From assembly GCA_038025085.1 (NCBI GenBank), contig CM076141.1, positions 11,720,001-11,784,000 on the forward strand: 64,000 nucleotides of DNA, read 5' to 3'. Made by a program: the position numbers and the translations under genes. This document shows, piece after piece, positions 36,302 to 48,004 of this stretch. The DNA is from Tetragonia tetragonoides (lineage: Eukaryota > Streptophyta > Magnoliopsida > Caryophyllales > Aizoaceae). A model generated the notes under the pieces. The model searched no databases. It was not told the DNA's origin and worked only from the letters and a program-made list of their open reading frames with translations. How positions within the stretch are numbered: the stretch's first letter is position 1; every line of letters begins with the position of its first letter.

Positions 36302-38003
36302 ATGGTGAGAATTGAGAAAGGTCTCTATCTAGCCTACTTGAGCAACCTCAAACATAAATCAGAATTCAAACCCTAGTGATCCTCACAATAAACGTAAACT
36401 GAATAACAGAGCACAAAACTCTTACTTACAAAAGACAAGATAATACTAAGGACAGCAAAAATAATTAAATAATCAATACTAAGGAATTTGGGGGTGAAAA
36501 CAGCTGGAGTTGTTGAACATGAATATTTTCCTTTGCTTTGGATTTATTGATTGTGGTGGAAAAACAATTGCTGAAATCAAGGGGGCAAAATAGTGCTCAC
36601 CGCACCTCAAAATGAGAGTTAAAAAATGATGAGCTCCAGTACCATTTCAAATCATCTTCTGTCATGCAAACAATTGAAATATGTTTGTTTTTCATTTGCT
36701 TTACTCTCTGCTATTAATAAAACTTAAAAGGGGTAGCAAATCCAAGCTCACAACTAACAAGTCATTTGTCCATTAAAGCTATAGTACTATCAATGTTATG
36801 TTTTAATGAACTACAATGACTTTGCTTGACCCTTTGTGGGATTGAGCATAAAAATTCAATGTTTTATATAGTTCAAGTGCATTTGGTCCAACAGCAGGCT
36901 AATGTTCAATTGGAAAAAAGCTTCAAACTTATTTAGATAACATGGCTACCCGTGATTTGCCCAACTAATCCCATGGGCCCCAAAATTAACGACCAGGAGA
37001 ACTTCCAGACTCCAGTGGCGATATTTCAAACTTAGATCCCAACACAAAGTGAAAATACTTCTACTAGTTGAACATGAACTAGATCACATTTTCATGTCTA
37101 TGAAATAGCTTCTAAGTTGAACAAAGGATCATATATTGAAGAAGATATATTTCCAACCTCAGTCCTAGTACAACCTCTAAGGATTTTACTAGTTAAACCT
37201 AAACTAATTGACATCTCCACCAACTTCAGAAGTCTTCAACAAAGAAATAACTGTAGAAATCTGAATATATGCCCACAAAGCCACAATGAAACATTGTTTT
37301 TATCATTTTTCCCTTAAAATATGGACTAATATAGTTTACTAATCTTTTAAAAACGGTTCATTCACAACTGATTCACTTCCTATTGCACTACCCCCACCAA
37401 GACAACAGCATCACTTTCAAACATATAGTGAAGAAAATCGACTTGGGATGCAGACAAATGTGATATGTTTACTTTCTCACTCTGTTCGACTCTTCCTTGT
37501 TTCCCTCCCTTTATAATTTGGAACATAAAAGGCAAGGGGAAAAACCATAATATCAGGAGGCACAAAACAAGGCTGTTTGCAATAGTATTGGGGTTTAAGA
37601 AAAGAATCAGTACCAATAATTATCCTTAATGACCCTCATAGGTAAGAGGCTCGTTTACCTAAGCTAAACCACAGCCCATTACTACTAACCTTATTTTGAG
37701 GAAAACAATGCATAAACACATGGGGTGCATGGCTACAAAAGCCTATTCAATTCAAACTAATACCAAATGATACAGACACAAAACACAGAACCCCGAGGTG
37801 AAAGCAGGTGGCTAGCTTGTATTAACAAATAAACTCATAAATCTTTCAACCCCTCTTTTGTTTTTCGTTTTTCTCTTCTTCCTTTATCACCTCCTCTTGC
37901 TTGCGTTGAAAGGATCCTAAGCTTGAATTAGCGAGTAAACAACACTAGAGGAAAAGAGAAAGAGAAAGGGAAATAGGTGGGGGGAGAAATAGAGAGAGAC
38001 CCA
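33313..38003. other. Long intergenic spacer before the receptor kinase
   Basis: I see no supported gene in these 4.7 kb. 33440-33660 contains repeated aacccaac/cccgaaa-like motifs typical of degraded non-autonomous elements. An A-run joined to an (AT)n tract sits at 36252-36298. The last few hundred bases are the promoter and leader of the receptor kinase, with gagagaga motifs near 37950-38000. Confidence 0.5.
36252..36298. repeat. Poly-A plus (AT)n microsatellite
   Basis: About 19 A residues followed directly by about 14 AT units. An A-run at a repeat junction can mark a retroposed insertion, but I see no recognisable element upstream and no target duplication. Confidence 0.9.
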
Positions 38004-38036
38004 ATGCAAAAACCAGAAGAGAAGTTTGGGATTTGA
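38004..38036 (+). promoter_or_regulatory. Upstream ORF in the receptor kinase leader
   Basis: A 10-codon upstream frame (MQKPEEKFGI, stop TGA) ends five bases before the main start codon at 38042. If the transcript starts upstream of 38004, ribosomes would meet this frame first and would need leaky scanning or re-initiation. The main start then offers four in-frame ATGs within seven codons (MSMLMPM). That it affects translation is inference. Confidence 0.45.
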
Positions 38037-38041
38037 GGCCA

Positions 38042-41000
38042 ATGTCAATGCTAATGCCAATGCCAGCGCCGTTGCCAAGGCAACCCCTGAAACCCCACCA
38101 GAACAACCACCTCAGCCGCCGCCACATCGTCCATCATCATCTTATCCATTACCTTGCTCTTTTTCTCTCTCTATTCTTCAGCTCTTCCTTTGCCAGTAAC
38201 AATGAAGTTACCTTCCTACATTCATGGCTTCACAGCACTTCCCAACCTCCACCCCCTGTTTTCTCAAACTGGAACTCTTGGGACCAAAACCCTTGTAAAT
38301 GGTCATTCATCACTTGCTCCCCAGATAACTTTGTCACCAAAATCAACATCCTATCAGTCCAGTTAGCGCTCCCTCTCTCGTCAAACATCTCCTCGCTAAC
38401 CCGCCTTCAAAAACTCACCATTTCCAATTCTAATCTCACTGGTTCTATCCCAGACAGCATTGGCGATTGTATCCAGCTCACGTTACTTGATCTAAGCTCA
38501 AATAGTCTTGTCGGTGATATCCCCACTACAATTGGGAAGCTTACCAGCCTACAAGACTTGAGTTTGAACTCTAATCAGCTCACTGGGAAAATCCCAGCTG
38601 AGATTGGTGATTGCCTTAGCCTAGAAAATATCAACATCTTTGATAACAACTTCAATGGTGAACTCCCATCTGAGCTTGGGAAGCTCACAAACTTGCAGTC
38701 TTTGAGAGCAGGAGGAAACAAGGACATTTCTGGGGTTATACCAGAAGAGCTTGGGCAGTGCCAGAATATGACCGTGCTCGGATTGGCTGACACGAAGATT
38801 TCAGGGTCAATTCCTGGTTCACTGGGAAAGCTGAGCAAGCTCCAGACTTTGGCAATCTACACTACAATGCTCTCAGGAGAAGTCCCACCAGAACTAGGTA
38901 ACTGTTCTGAGCTTGTGAACTTGTATCTCTATCAGAATAGTCTCTCTGGGTCAATCCCAAAAGAACTAGGTAAGTTGCAAAAGCTTGAAAAGTTGTTGCT
39001 ATGGCAGAATAATTTGTCTGGGGCTATCCCTGAAGAGATTGGAAATTGCTCAAGCTTGGTAATTCTTGATCTTTCATTAAATTCTCTCTCCGGAAGTATA
39101 CCTTTATCATTTGGGGAACTACCAAACCTTCTAGAGCTAATGTTGAGCAGTAATAACATCTCCGGCTCAATCCCTTCTGTTCTTTCCAGTGCTACAAATC
39201 TAGTGCAATTGCAGGTGGATATTAATCAAATTACAGGTTCAATCCCAGCTGAGTTAGGGAGGTTAACAGGGCTGCAAGTCCTTTTTGCCTGGCAAAACAA
39301 GCTAGAGGGTAGTATCCCTTCTGCACTGGCTAATTGCAAAAGCCTCCAAGCTTTGGACTTGTCGCATAACTCACTTACTGGAAGCTTGCCCTCTGGTCTA
39401 TTTCAGCTCCAAAACCTCACAAAGCTGCTACTGATTTCCAATCACATTTCTGGTTCAATCCCACCAGAAATTGGAAATTGCAAGTCCCTAATTCGGCTCC
39501 GTCTTTTCAACAATAGGATCACTGGGGAAATCCCAAAAGAAATAGGCTTTCTTGGTAGTCTTACCTTCCTTGATTTATCAAATAATCGCCTTGCTGGGTC
39601 AATTCCAGATGAGATTAGCAGGTGCAAAGATTTACAGATGCTAAACCTGAGTAATAACACACTCGGGGGCTCCCTTCCCAGTTCACTAACATCGCTGAGT
39701 AAGCTCCAGGCTCTCGATTTGTCCGATAATCAGTTTGTGGGTCCACTTCCAGCAAGTTTTGGGCAATTAGAGTCCCTTAACTCTCTCATACTTAGAAGGA
39801 ACTCTCTCTCTGGATTAATTCCATCGTCGTTAGGAAGCTGTTTGAATCTTCAACTGATAGATTTAAGCAGCAATGAGTTCTCAGGGGCAATTCCAGACGA
39901 ACTATTCCAAATCCAAGGCCTCGATATTGCTCTCAACTTGAGCAGCAACACTCTCACTGGTGTGATACCCCCACAAATTTCTTCCCTCAAGAAGCTATCC
40001 ATACTTGACCTTTCTCACAATAGGTTTGAAGGCAATTTAATGCAGCTCTCTGGGTTGGACAATCTGGTGTCTCTAAATGTATCCTATAACAATTTCACAG
40101 GTTTTTTACCAGATAACAAGCTATTTAGACAACTATCATCCAGAGAGTTGGAGGGAAACCAAGGGTTGTGTTCACAGAATCATGATTCTTGCTTTGTAGG
40201 CAATGGTGTGGGACCAGAAAAGGCTAATGGAAAGCGATCAAAGAGGCTTAAATTAGCCATTGGATTGCTTGTAGCTCTGACTATCCTACTTGTGATCCTA
40301 GGTGCCATTGCAGTTGCTCGAGCAAAGAAAATGATTAAAAATGACAGTGATTCAGAGATTGGGATGGATGCCTGGCCTTGGCAATTCACTCCTTTCCAGA
40401 AGTTAAACATCTCCATAAATGAAGTTTTAAAATGCCTGGTGGAGGGTAATATCATAGGGAAAGGATGCTCTGGGATTGTTTACCGTGCACAAATGGACAA
40501 TGGAGAAGTGATTGCTGTGAAAAAGTTATGGCCGATACCACTGGCAGCCAAACATGACATTCAGAAAGAGAGAATGAGGAACGATGGACGTGACTCATTC
40601 TCAGCTGAGGTGAGGACTCTTGGATCCATTCGCCACAAGAACATTGTTAAGTTCCTGGGTTGCTGTTGGAACAAGAATACAAGGTTGCTGATGTATGATT
40701 ACATGTCTAACGGGAGCTTAGGCAGTGTCCTACACGAGAGTGTACGCTGCTTGGATTGGGATTTGAGGTATAAGATTGTCCTAGGGGCAGCTCAAGGAGT
40801 AGCTTATCTGCATCATGATTGTGTTCCTCCTATAGTTCACAGAGATATCAAGGCCAACAACATTCTTATTGACCTTGATTTTGAGCCATACATCGCTGAC
40901 TTTGGCCTTGCCAAGCTCGTCGATGATCGAGATTTCGCTCGGTCATCCAGCACAGTCGCAGGTTCATACGGCTACATAGCACCTGGTAAGCATGTTCTTC

Positions 41001-41588
41001 CTATAATGTGTGTTTATTTTGTATAACAATAGCTCTTATCTGAAAAATGAAATATCATTTTTGCGTGCAGAGTATGGATATATGATGAAGATCACAGAGA
41101 AGAGTGACGTGTACAGCTATGGAGTTGTCGTGTTAGAAGTACTAACAGGGAAGCAACCAATTGACCCAATCATACCCGGTGGGCAACACATTGTAGACTG
41201 GGTAAGACAGAGGAGAGGTGGGATCGAAGTATTAGACCCAAAGTTACAGGGCCGACCTGAATCAGAAATTGAGGAGATGATGCAAACTTTAGGGGTGGCT
41301 TTGCTCTGCGTTGCTCCTTCACCCGATGACAGGCCCACCATGAAGGATGTGGCAGCCATGCTAAAGGAAATAAGGCAAGAACGAGAAGCAGAATGTGCAA
41401 AGGTCGACACACTACTCAAAGGATCAACGGCAGCAAAAGAGCAGCAACAAAGTGATACTAACAGCTCTAAAGGAGGGCCATCTACGACTACAATGATGCA
41501 ACAACTATACCCACGAAGCAATAACACGAGCTTTTCTGGCTCGTCGCTGCTATATTCTTCCTCCAATGGTAACATTCCTTATAAATAA
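38042..41588 (+). CDS. LRR receptor-like kinase, RGF1-receptor (RGI/RCH1) type
   Basis: Two exons (38042-40985, 41071-41588) give 1153 aa; the junction joins IAP to EYGYMMK. The N-terminus has an unusual proline/histidine-rich extension before a hydrophobic signal (about residues 34-52), then a cap with NWNSWDQNPCKW and more than twenty LRRs of the plant type (GxIPxxLGxLxxLxxLxLxxN). One membrane span lies at about 738-760, followed by a kinase domain with intact motifs: GKGCSG, AVKKLW, HRDIKANN (about 932) and ADFGLAK (about 953). It should be an active serine/threonine kinase at the plasma membrane. The kinase region (SIRHKNIVKFLGCCWN, MYDYMSNGSLG) is that of LRR-XI kinases RGI1/RGI2, receptors of root meristem growth factor peptides. 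I infer peptide perception here; the exact orthologue cannot be fixed without a tree. Start at ATG 38042. Confidence 0.92.
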
Positions 41589-42806
41589 CGCGCTACGATT
41601 TAACCACTCAGCTAGGATAGAAATCAGTTTTACTTCTCTTTTTGCTAGGTTTCGAATCTTTTTATTTCTTTTACGATTGTACCCAGGGCAAAAAGAGCCA
41701 AGAAATTTTGACAGAATGAACAGAACCAGGTATTTCTGGTTCTAATCATATGTATGCAGACGAAAGGGGGGATCAGTGCAATAATATGAAACCAACTACA
41801 GTTCTGTACAAATGCAAGAACATGCTTCATAGTTTATAGTGGTAAGATAATCATGCTTTCACAATTACTTTGCAAATTGCAAACAAACCCAGCTAGGCAT
41901 TTTGTCGAACAATTTGTGGGCAACAAACAAAATTCATCATCATCATATCACAAATTCACCACCACTGACATCAACATTTTCAATTAAACTAGTTAGATGG
42001 TAAAAACTGAAAGTTAATGCACAGATTGCTATAAACATTGCGAAAACTAATCATATTATTGATTCTGATTGTTTTCATCTTCAAGAATTAAAGCACATTT
42101 CCAGTTATCAAAAGAGCAGAAAGGTTTTTAAAAATTGAAATCGAATATTGTTATCAGGAATCTCACGGAAGATTATAGTATGCATTAATTTAAGCAAAAA
42201 TTGATTAAAGAACAGGCATTGGAAATCTGCTAAAGTTAAATAGACTATACATTTTAATTTGAACAGACATGGAAGGGATGAGAGAGAACAAGTACCTGAA
42301 ATTTTGAAATTGTATTGTTATTCAAATGCTTTGAGCTAGTTGAATCGCAAATGTAATAGTAGCTTGAAAAAATTACTTTGCAAAAAAGACCAGAATTTGC
42401 CATCAACAATCCTCAATACTTCAATCGCTACTCACCAACTCATTAAAGAGTAGGGATGGTAGTAGAAGAGTACAATATAAATAAAGGTATAATTACTAGC
42501 ACGTATACTAGGGTCAGCATGAGTTACGAATGACTTACGAAGAGTCGAAGACTAGTTGATTTTGTTTGTTAGAAAATTCATTTTGTAAATATGTAGAGTT
42601 ATATGGATCATCGTATTGTAGATGTGCTATACTGATTATGTTAACCATATTTTCTATATCGCAAAAAGTAATAGTGAATCGTAAGCCCCAATCCTTTTAG
42701 TTTCTTCGTCTTGTTTAGTTTCTTAGTTCCGTTGTTTGGAATAAAATCAATCTCTCCTTTCGTGAGAGTTAGTTTGTCCCAATTTTTAGGTACGATTGTC
42801 TCTCCT
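41589..42806. other. 3' region of the kinase gene and spacer before the LINE
   Basis: No gene is supported. The first few hundred bases are probably the 3' UTR of the receptor kinase. The remainder is AT-rich. The LINE begins at the T-run about 42809; the flanking sequence acgattgtctctcc was not found again beyond the LINE's 5' end, so no target duplication is demonstrated. Confidence 0.5.
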
Positions 42807-42869
42807 TTTTTTTTTTTGATAATTGGATGATTTTATAAATCATATTCTTCAGAATGAAGAATAGCAAGA

Positions 42870-45800
42870 GCCCAAAGGCTACAGCAAATACAGTTCAAAC
42901 AGCAGGAAAAAAAAATAGAACCAAGCTACAAAGTCTGACTCCCTCTGTAACCCCTGCTTTGCTAGACCATCTGCAATGAAGTTGGAACTCCTTGGTCGAT
43001 GAACAATACTCATCCTAGGTCACTTCCCCATAGAGCGTCTAATGAAATTAAGCTCGAATCTAGCCTTCCACGGACCCTTCACCCTAGCATTACACCATTG
43101 AACAGCCTTAAGTGAATCCGACTCAATAACAACACCAAAATGGAATATTCATTCTTTACCCATAGATTCAAAGATTGCTCTTGCTATAGCCGCAATCTCC
43201 GCTTCGTTGATTTCTTCGTGAGGTACTCCACACGAGAAAATACACCTAAAGCGCCCCTCTCAGTCTCTTAAAACCCCACCAATCGTAACCTTATTATTTA
43301 AAAGAGACGCATCAACGTTCCACTTCAAGACACCCAGTGATGGTGGCTCCCAATAAACGTTCATCTTCGCACAGCTAGGAGCTTTTGCAAGCATCAGACA
43401 GCTTTGGACCCTGCATACTTCAGATGGCGAATATGGGAAAGATTCATCCCAGCTTTTAACCCACCAACCCAAACGCATCAAAACCAAGTCGAAAATCTCC
43501 TCAACCTCTGATTTACGTTTCTCAAAAATTCTTTTATTTCTTTCTAACCAAATTGACCACACAAACACATAAAGGAATGTTGCGTTGATCTTACCAAAAT
43601 GGCCACTGGACGTAAGGTGACTCCACTGATCAAAGAAACCCGTCATGTCCTTTGGAGTACACCACCTGAAACCCCATAGCACCAGCCATTTCTCCCAGAT
43701 TTGTCGAGTAAAAGGACAGTGTATCAAGAGATGATTGCAACTCTCCTCTTCACTTTCGCATAGTTCACACAGCAAGTTTGACACACAATAGAACCCAAGT
43801 TTAACTAGTCTATCCTTGGTTTTCAATCTTCCCATACACGCCAGCCAAACAAGGATTTCAACTTTTGGTGGAGCCACTCCTTTCAAAACACCCCTAATTG
43901 ATTCGTTCACAATACCACCCTCACGCTTCACGATTTCGTTTCTCATTGATTTAACGCTAAACCTGCCGTCGTTGTTTAGCTTCCAATGGGCCAAATCTTC
44001 CATACCTGGATCGAGTTGAACACGGCACAACAACTCAATCAGAATATCACTTTGTTTAGACTCCCACACAAAGAGACTCCTTCTCCAACTCAAATTCCAT
44101 CGCCATACCAACCCATCCCAACAACCCATGTCGATAATGCTGGCCTTTTGTTCTGTTGAGGTGGAATAAAGTCTTGGGAACATAGTTGCTAGCGACTGAT
44201 CAGTTAACCACACGTCAAGCCAGAAACGACAATTTGAACCATTCCTTACTTTTACTCCCATATTCTCCTGGAATATCTCGCTCATTTTCTTGTTAATTTT
44301 AACACAAGAAACAATTCCCTTCCAAATACTCCCCTGAGTAGGGATATTAATTTCCAAAAAAGAAGAGATTTCACCCATTTTGTATTTCTCCTCAATGAGC
44401 CTACGCCATATACCAGGTTCATTAGCGCAAAACCTCCAAACCCACTTACTAAGGAGAGCAGCGTTCATCACACGGACATTACCAAAGCCCAATCCCCCAA
44501 GTGACCGAGGCTTTTCAACCAAATTCCAACTCACTAAGCATGAAGGTTTTTTGCCCTCACTACTGCCACACCAAAAGAAATCCCTCTGCAATTGAGTCAT
44601 TCTCTCTGCAACCTTGACTGGTATTTTGAACAGAGACAAGTAATATAGCGGAAGGCTACTCAAACATGACTTGATTAAGGTTGCTCGACCCCCAGATGAA
44701 AGCAATTTCCCCTTCCAACTCGCTAATCTTGCTTCCATTTTGCCAAGAAAAGGCTTCCAAAACTCCATACTCCTTGGGTTTGCTCCCAAAGGCAGACTAA
44801 GATAATTGATAGGTAGCTTCTCTCCTCGACAATGTAGCAATGATGCCATATGATTCACTCGTTCCTCCTCCAAATTAATACCCAGCATCGAGCATTTATG
44901 AAAATTAGTTTTCAACCCCGACGCAAGATTAAATGCAATAAGGATCATTTTTATCACGTCAAGAAACTTCTTTTCACCAGGGCAAAAGACCAAGGTGTCA
45001 TCAGCAAATTGAAGATGTGAGAAGACCGTACCCCCATTGCAAACTCTAACACCCTCAAGCTCCCCATTTTGAATTGCTTTTTGGAAGAGACAATTGAGAA
45101 CCTCTACTGCCAAGTTGAACAAAAAAGGAGATAACAGATCACCTCGGCGCAAACCTTTTTGCATCTTGATAGGTTGCCTTGGCGACCCATACATTCACGA
45201 GCACAGAGAGCGACGCCGAACTAAGGCAAGTAGATATCCAGGTACGCGATCTACTATGAAATCCCATCTGTTCCAGAACCCAATCCAAAAATGACCAAGA
45301 AATGGAGTCATAAGCTTTGTGAAAGTCCAACTTCCATGCAAAAACCTTTTTCTTCTTCTTCTTGGCTGAATCAGTGACTTCGTTTGCTATCAGAACACTA
45401 TCAAGAATTTGTCTTCCACTAATAAAGGCTGCCTGCATATCCCCCACAACAGAATCCATGACCTTTTTCAACCTGTTGGCTAAAATTTTTGAAAGGATCT
45501 TATACAAAGCCCCGATCATACTAATCGGGCGAAAATCTTTTAGCTCACTAGGCGCATTAATTTTGGGAATTAGACTAATAAAGGCCACATTTACGCTCTT
45601 TGGAATTTCACCTCCCTCCCAGAAAGAATTAATAAAACCAATTATGTTTTCTTTGATTAGTTCCCACGCTTTTTTTAAGAAGTTGAAGTTGAACCCATCA
45701 GGGCCCGGCGCTTTCGATCCTTCACACTGCCTCCCTTATTTCATCTTCACTAAACCGAGCCACAAGCTCAACATTTTGTTCACACGAGATGCTCTTCAAC

Positions 45801-47066
45801 CCAATATCCACAAACACAGGTCTTCTTTGAAATTCCTCCCTAAAAACTTCACCGAAGTAATGAACAGTGGCTTTGCGAATGTCTGCATGTTTCGTCAAAG
45901 TCTTGTTCCCCACGTTGAGCTACACAATTCCATTCCTACTGCGCCTACTAGACGCCACGGCATGAAAATATTTAGTATTTCTATCTCCTGCCTTCAACCA
46001 TTTCATTCTAGACATTTGGGCCCAATATGCCTCCTTCCTCCTAGACCACTTCCACAGCTCGTCAAGGTCATTTTTCCGAGCTTGTAGTTCATCTATTGAT
46101 AGTGTCCGTTGTGATGCTAACTTATCCCACCATTCCCCTTTCCTCTCAAACTCCTCCACTTTAGCATTGAGATCCCCAAATTCTGCTTTATTCCACGCTT
46201 TCATCCTCTCCTTGAGTTTCTTCATTTTCGAATTAACATGAAGCGCAGACCTGTTTTCAACATAAGGCTCATCCTTCCATTCTTGCTCCACCATTTTCAT
46301 AAAATCCGGGTGATCCAGCCAGCAATCTAATATACGAAAAAGTTTTGGTCCCCAATCATGACTCTCTGTACTTATCAGCAAGGGTACATGGTCTGAGAGC
46401 CCCCGTTGAAGAGAAGTTACACGTAATGAAGGCCATCGAAGCAACCACTCAGTGTTAGCAAATACTCTGTCAATTCTACTCATAGAATTACCCCTAAACC
46501 ATGTATAACTTCCTCCTTTCAGGTCAACTTCCATAAGCTGCAGGTTTGCTACAAAATTACGTAGATCTTCCACCCCTTTTTTGTTGATAAGTTTGTTGGC
46601 TCTCTCTTCTTTTTTGAGGACCTCATTGAAATCTCCAAATATCAACCAAGAACGTGAGTCTCTGTGCCATTCTAGTGCCAATTCTTTCCATAATTCACCC
46701 CTCTCATTCACCCCTCTCATTCACGTCTGTAGGTGCATAAATAGACACGAGCGTGCACTCTTGATTATTTTCCACTAACACTCCACTAATCAAAATCCAG
46801 CTTGTTGCAATGACTTCACAGGTTGCTTTAAAAAAGTTTTCCTCCCAAGCAACAATAATCCCGCCCGAGTTACCTCTAGCTTGAGCATATCTCACTTGTA
46901 AATTATCTTCCTTCCAGATTTTCCTCATATCACAAACCCCAAACGTCTCATACTTGGATTCTTGAATGGACAAAAAACCAGGATTATGTTTTCTGAGATG
47001 ACGCCTTAGAGCTGCCTTTTTTTCCTTACTATGCAGCCCCCTGATATTCCATGAAAAAATCTTCAT
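42870..47066 (-). pseudogene. LINE ORF2: endonuclease, reverse transcriptase, RNase H
   Basis: Broken frames in order: apurinic-type endonuclease start MKIFSWNIRGLHSKEKK (47066), continuing 46720-45920 with FGDFNEV, SRIDRVFA and LSDHVPLL; a linker to 45722; then reverse transcriptase from 45588 (FRPISMIGALYKI, AAFISGRQI, LDFHKAYDSISW), GLRRGDLLSP and the catalytic FADDTLVF (from 45194). The zinc-binding region has CELCESEEESCNHLLIHC. The RNase H part (WNVDAS, then ESDSLKAV and FIADGLAKQG beyond a stop at 43260) lies at the C-terminus. The frame changes near 46710 (a 13-bp tandem duplication), 45720 and 45200, with an extra stop at 45920. The RNase H part has three TGA codons, at positions best read as Trp or Arg. 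A GAA expansion adds a lysine run in the reverse transcriptase. Confidence 0.85.
46698..46723 (-). repeat. 13-bp tandem duplication breaking LINE ORF2
   Basis: The 13-mer cccctctcattca occurs twice in direct succession (46698-46710 and 46711-46723). On the coding strand this repeats the codons for NERG and shifts the frame by one, exactly where the endonuclease frame changes. Confidence 0.9.
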
Positions 47067-47279
47067 AATTAACCCTAGTACACACCCAACCTACTACGTA
47101 ACAAGGCACAATCAAGGTCCATTGGCCTTATCCCATTCCTCTTCCTCTTCTCTCAAAATGTTCTTTATTCGCGCCACCATGACTCAATCATCCTCCGGGA
47201 AAAACAGTCCCAATTGCTTTACGAAGCTAAGTAATCCATATGGGTTATTCGACACCATTGTATCCTCCTCATTCACTAC

Positions 47280-47885
47280 TAGGGGTGAGCAATGGGACCA
47301 AGTACCTGGTTCTGGATCCGGAATCGGTCAGGACCCGGCGGGTCCAGACTTGGAACCAGTCCCACCGGGACCAGTTCTGGTTCCAGAATTTTGGAACTGG
47401 TTGGAACCAGTACTAGTTCCGGGAACCAGTTTTTGGGACCAGGTACCCGCCGGTACCCGGTAGGACCAATTCCAAGAACCAGTTTATGAGTTTCATACTT
47501 TGATGTGGCATTGAGTTTTATTAATTATTGTTTTTGTATTTTCGTTTTTGGGTTATAATATTATGATATTAGGTAAAATTTAGTAATAGATGGTTTATTA
47601 AAGAGAGTTGTATAAAATAATATTAAGTTTTGGGGGAAAAAGAGAACTAAAAAGTCTATGAAAAAGTGAAAATGGGTACTTGGTCCCGGAATCGGTATCC
47701 GCCAATTCTAGTACCAGTTCCCAGATTTCAGGATCCGCCAATACCAGTTTCAGTACCAGTTCCCAGATTTCAGGATCCGCCAGTACCAGTTCCAGTACCA
47801 GTTCCCAGATTTCAGGATCCGCCAGTACCAGTTCCAGTACCAGTTCTACGTATTTTAGGCGTGTACCCGGCCATGCTCACCCCTA
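47280..47885. mobile_element. hAT-type MITE nested in the LINE, 606 bp
   Basis: The termini are taggggtgagca and tgctcaccccta, a perfect 12-base inverted repeat. The identical 8-bp ttcactac flanks both sides (47272-47279 and 47886-47893). The subterminal regions are rich in ggaaccagt/ggtaccagt motifs. It sits between ORF1 and ORF2 of the LINE, so it inserted after the LINE. No transposase is encoded. Its right half carries a 42-bp minisatellite. Confidence 0.93.
47711..47836. repeat. 42-bp minisatellite inside the nested MITE, three units
   Basis: Units start at 47711, 47753 and 47795 with gtaccagttcccagatttca. Copies 2 and 3 look identical and copy 1 differs at a few positions, suggesting recent tandem growth. 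A partial fourth unit begins at 47837. The unit length is a multiple of three, so it reads as a repetitive open frame without meaning. Confidence 0.9.
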
Positions 47886-48004
47886 TTCACTACTGCTAGT
47901 GATGGCTTAAAAGCCATTTTTTTCCCCATTACAATAGGACCAACCCTCATCTCGTTATCTTTTCCCACTACCAAAGCTCTCTGCTTCTCCTCTCTACGCC
48001 TTCT

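Noticed and set aside
38033..38041. Start of the receptor kinase frame at 38033
   Set aside because: That codon is TTG; the first true ATG in frame is 38042.
41640..41665. ggtttcgaatc, resembling a tRNA T-loop
   Set aside because: No acceptor stem, D-arm or anticodon arm can be built around it.
46680..46730. Short direct repeats as a possible CRISPR-like array
   Set aside because: Only two adjacent 13-mers without spacers, inside a plant LINE; a simple tandem duplication.
47122..47463. Proline/valine-rich and Gly/Ser/Thr-rich frames near 47.1-47.9 kb
   Set aside because: They derive from ggaaccagt motifs and the 42-bp minisatellite in the nested hAT MITE.
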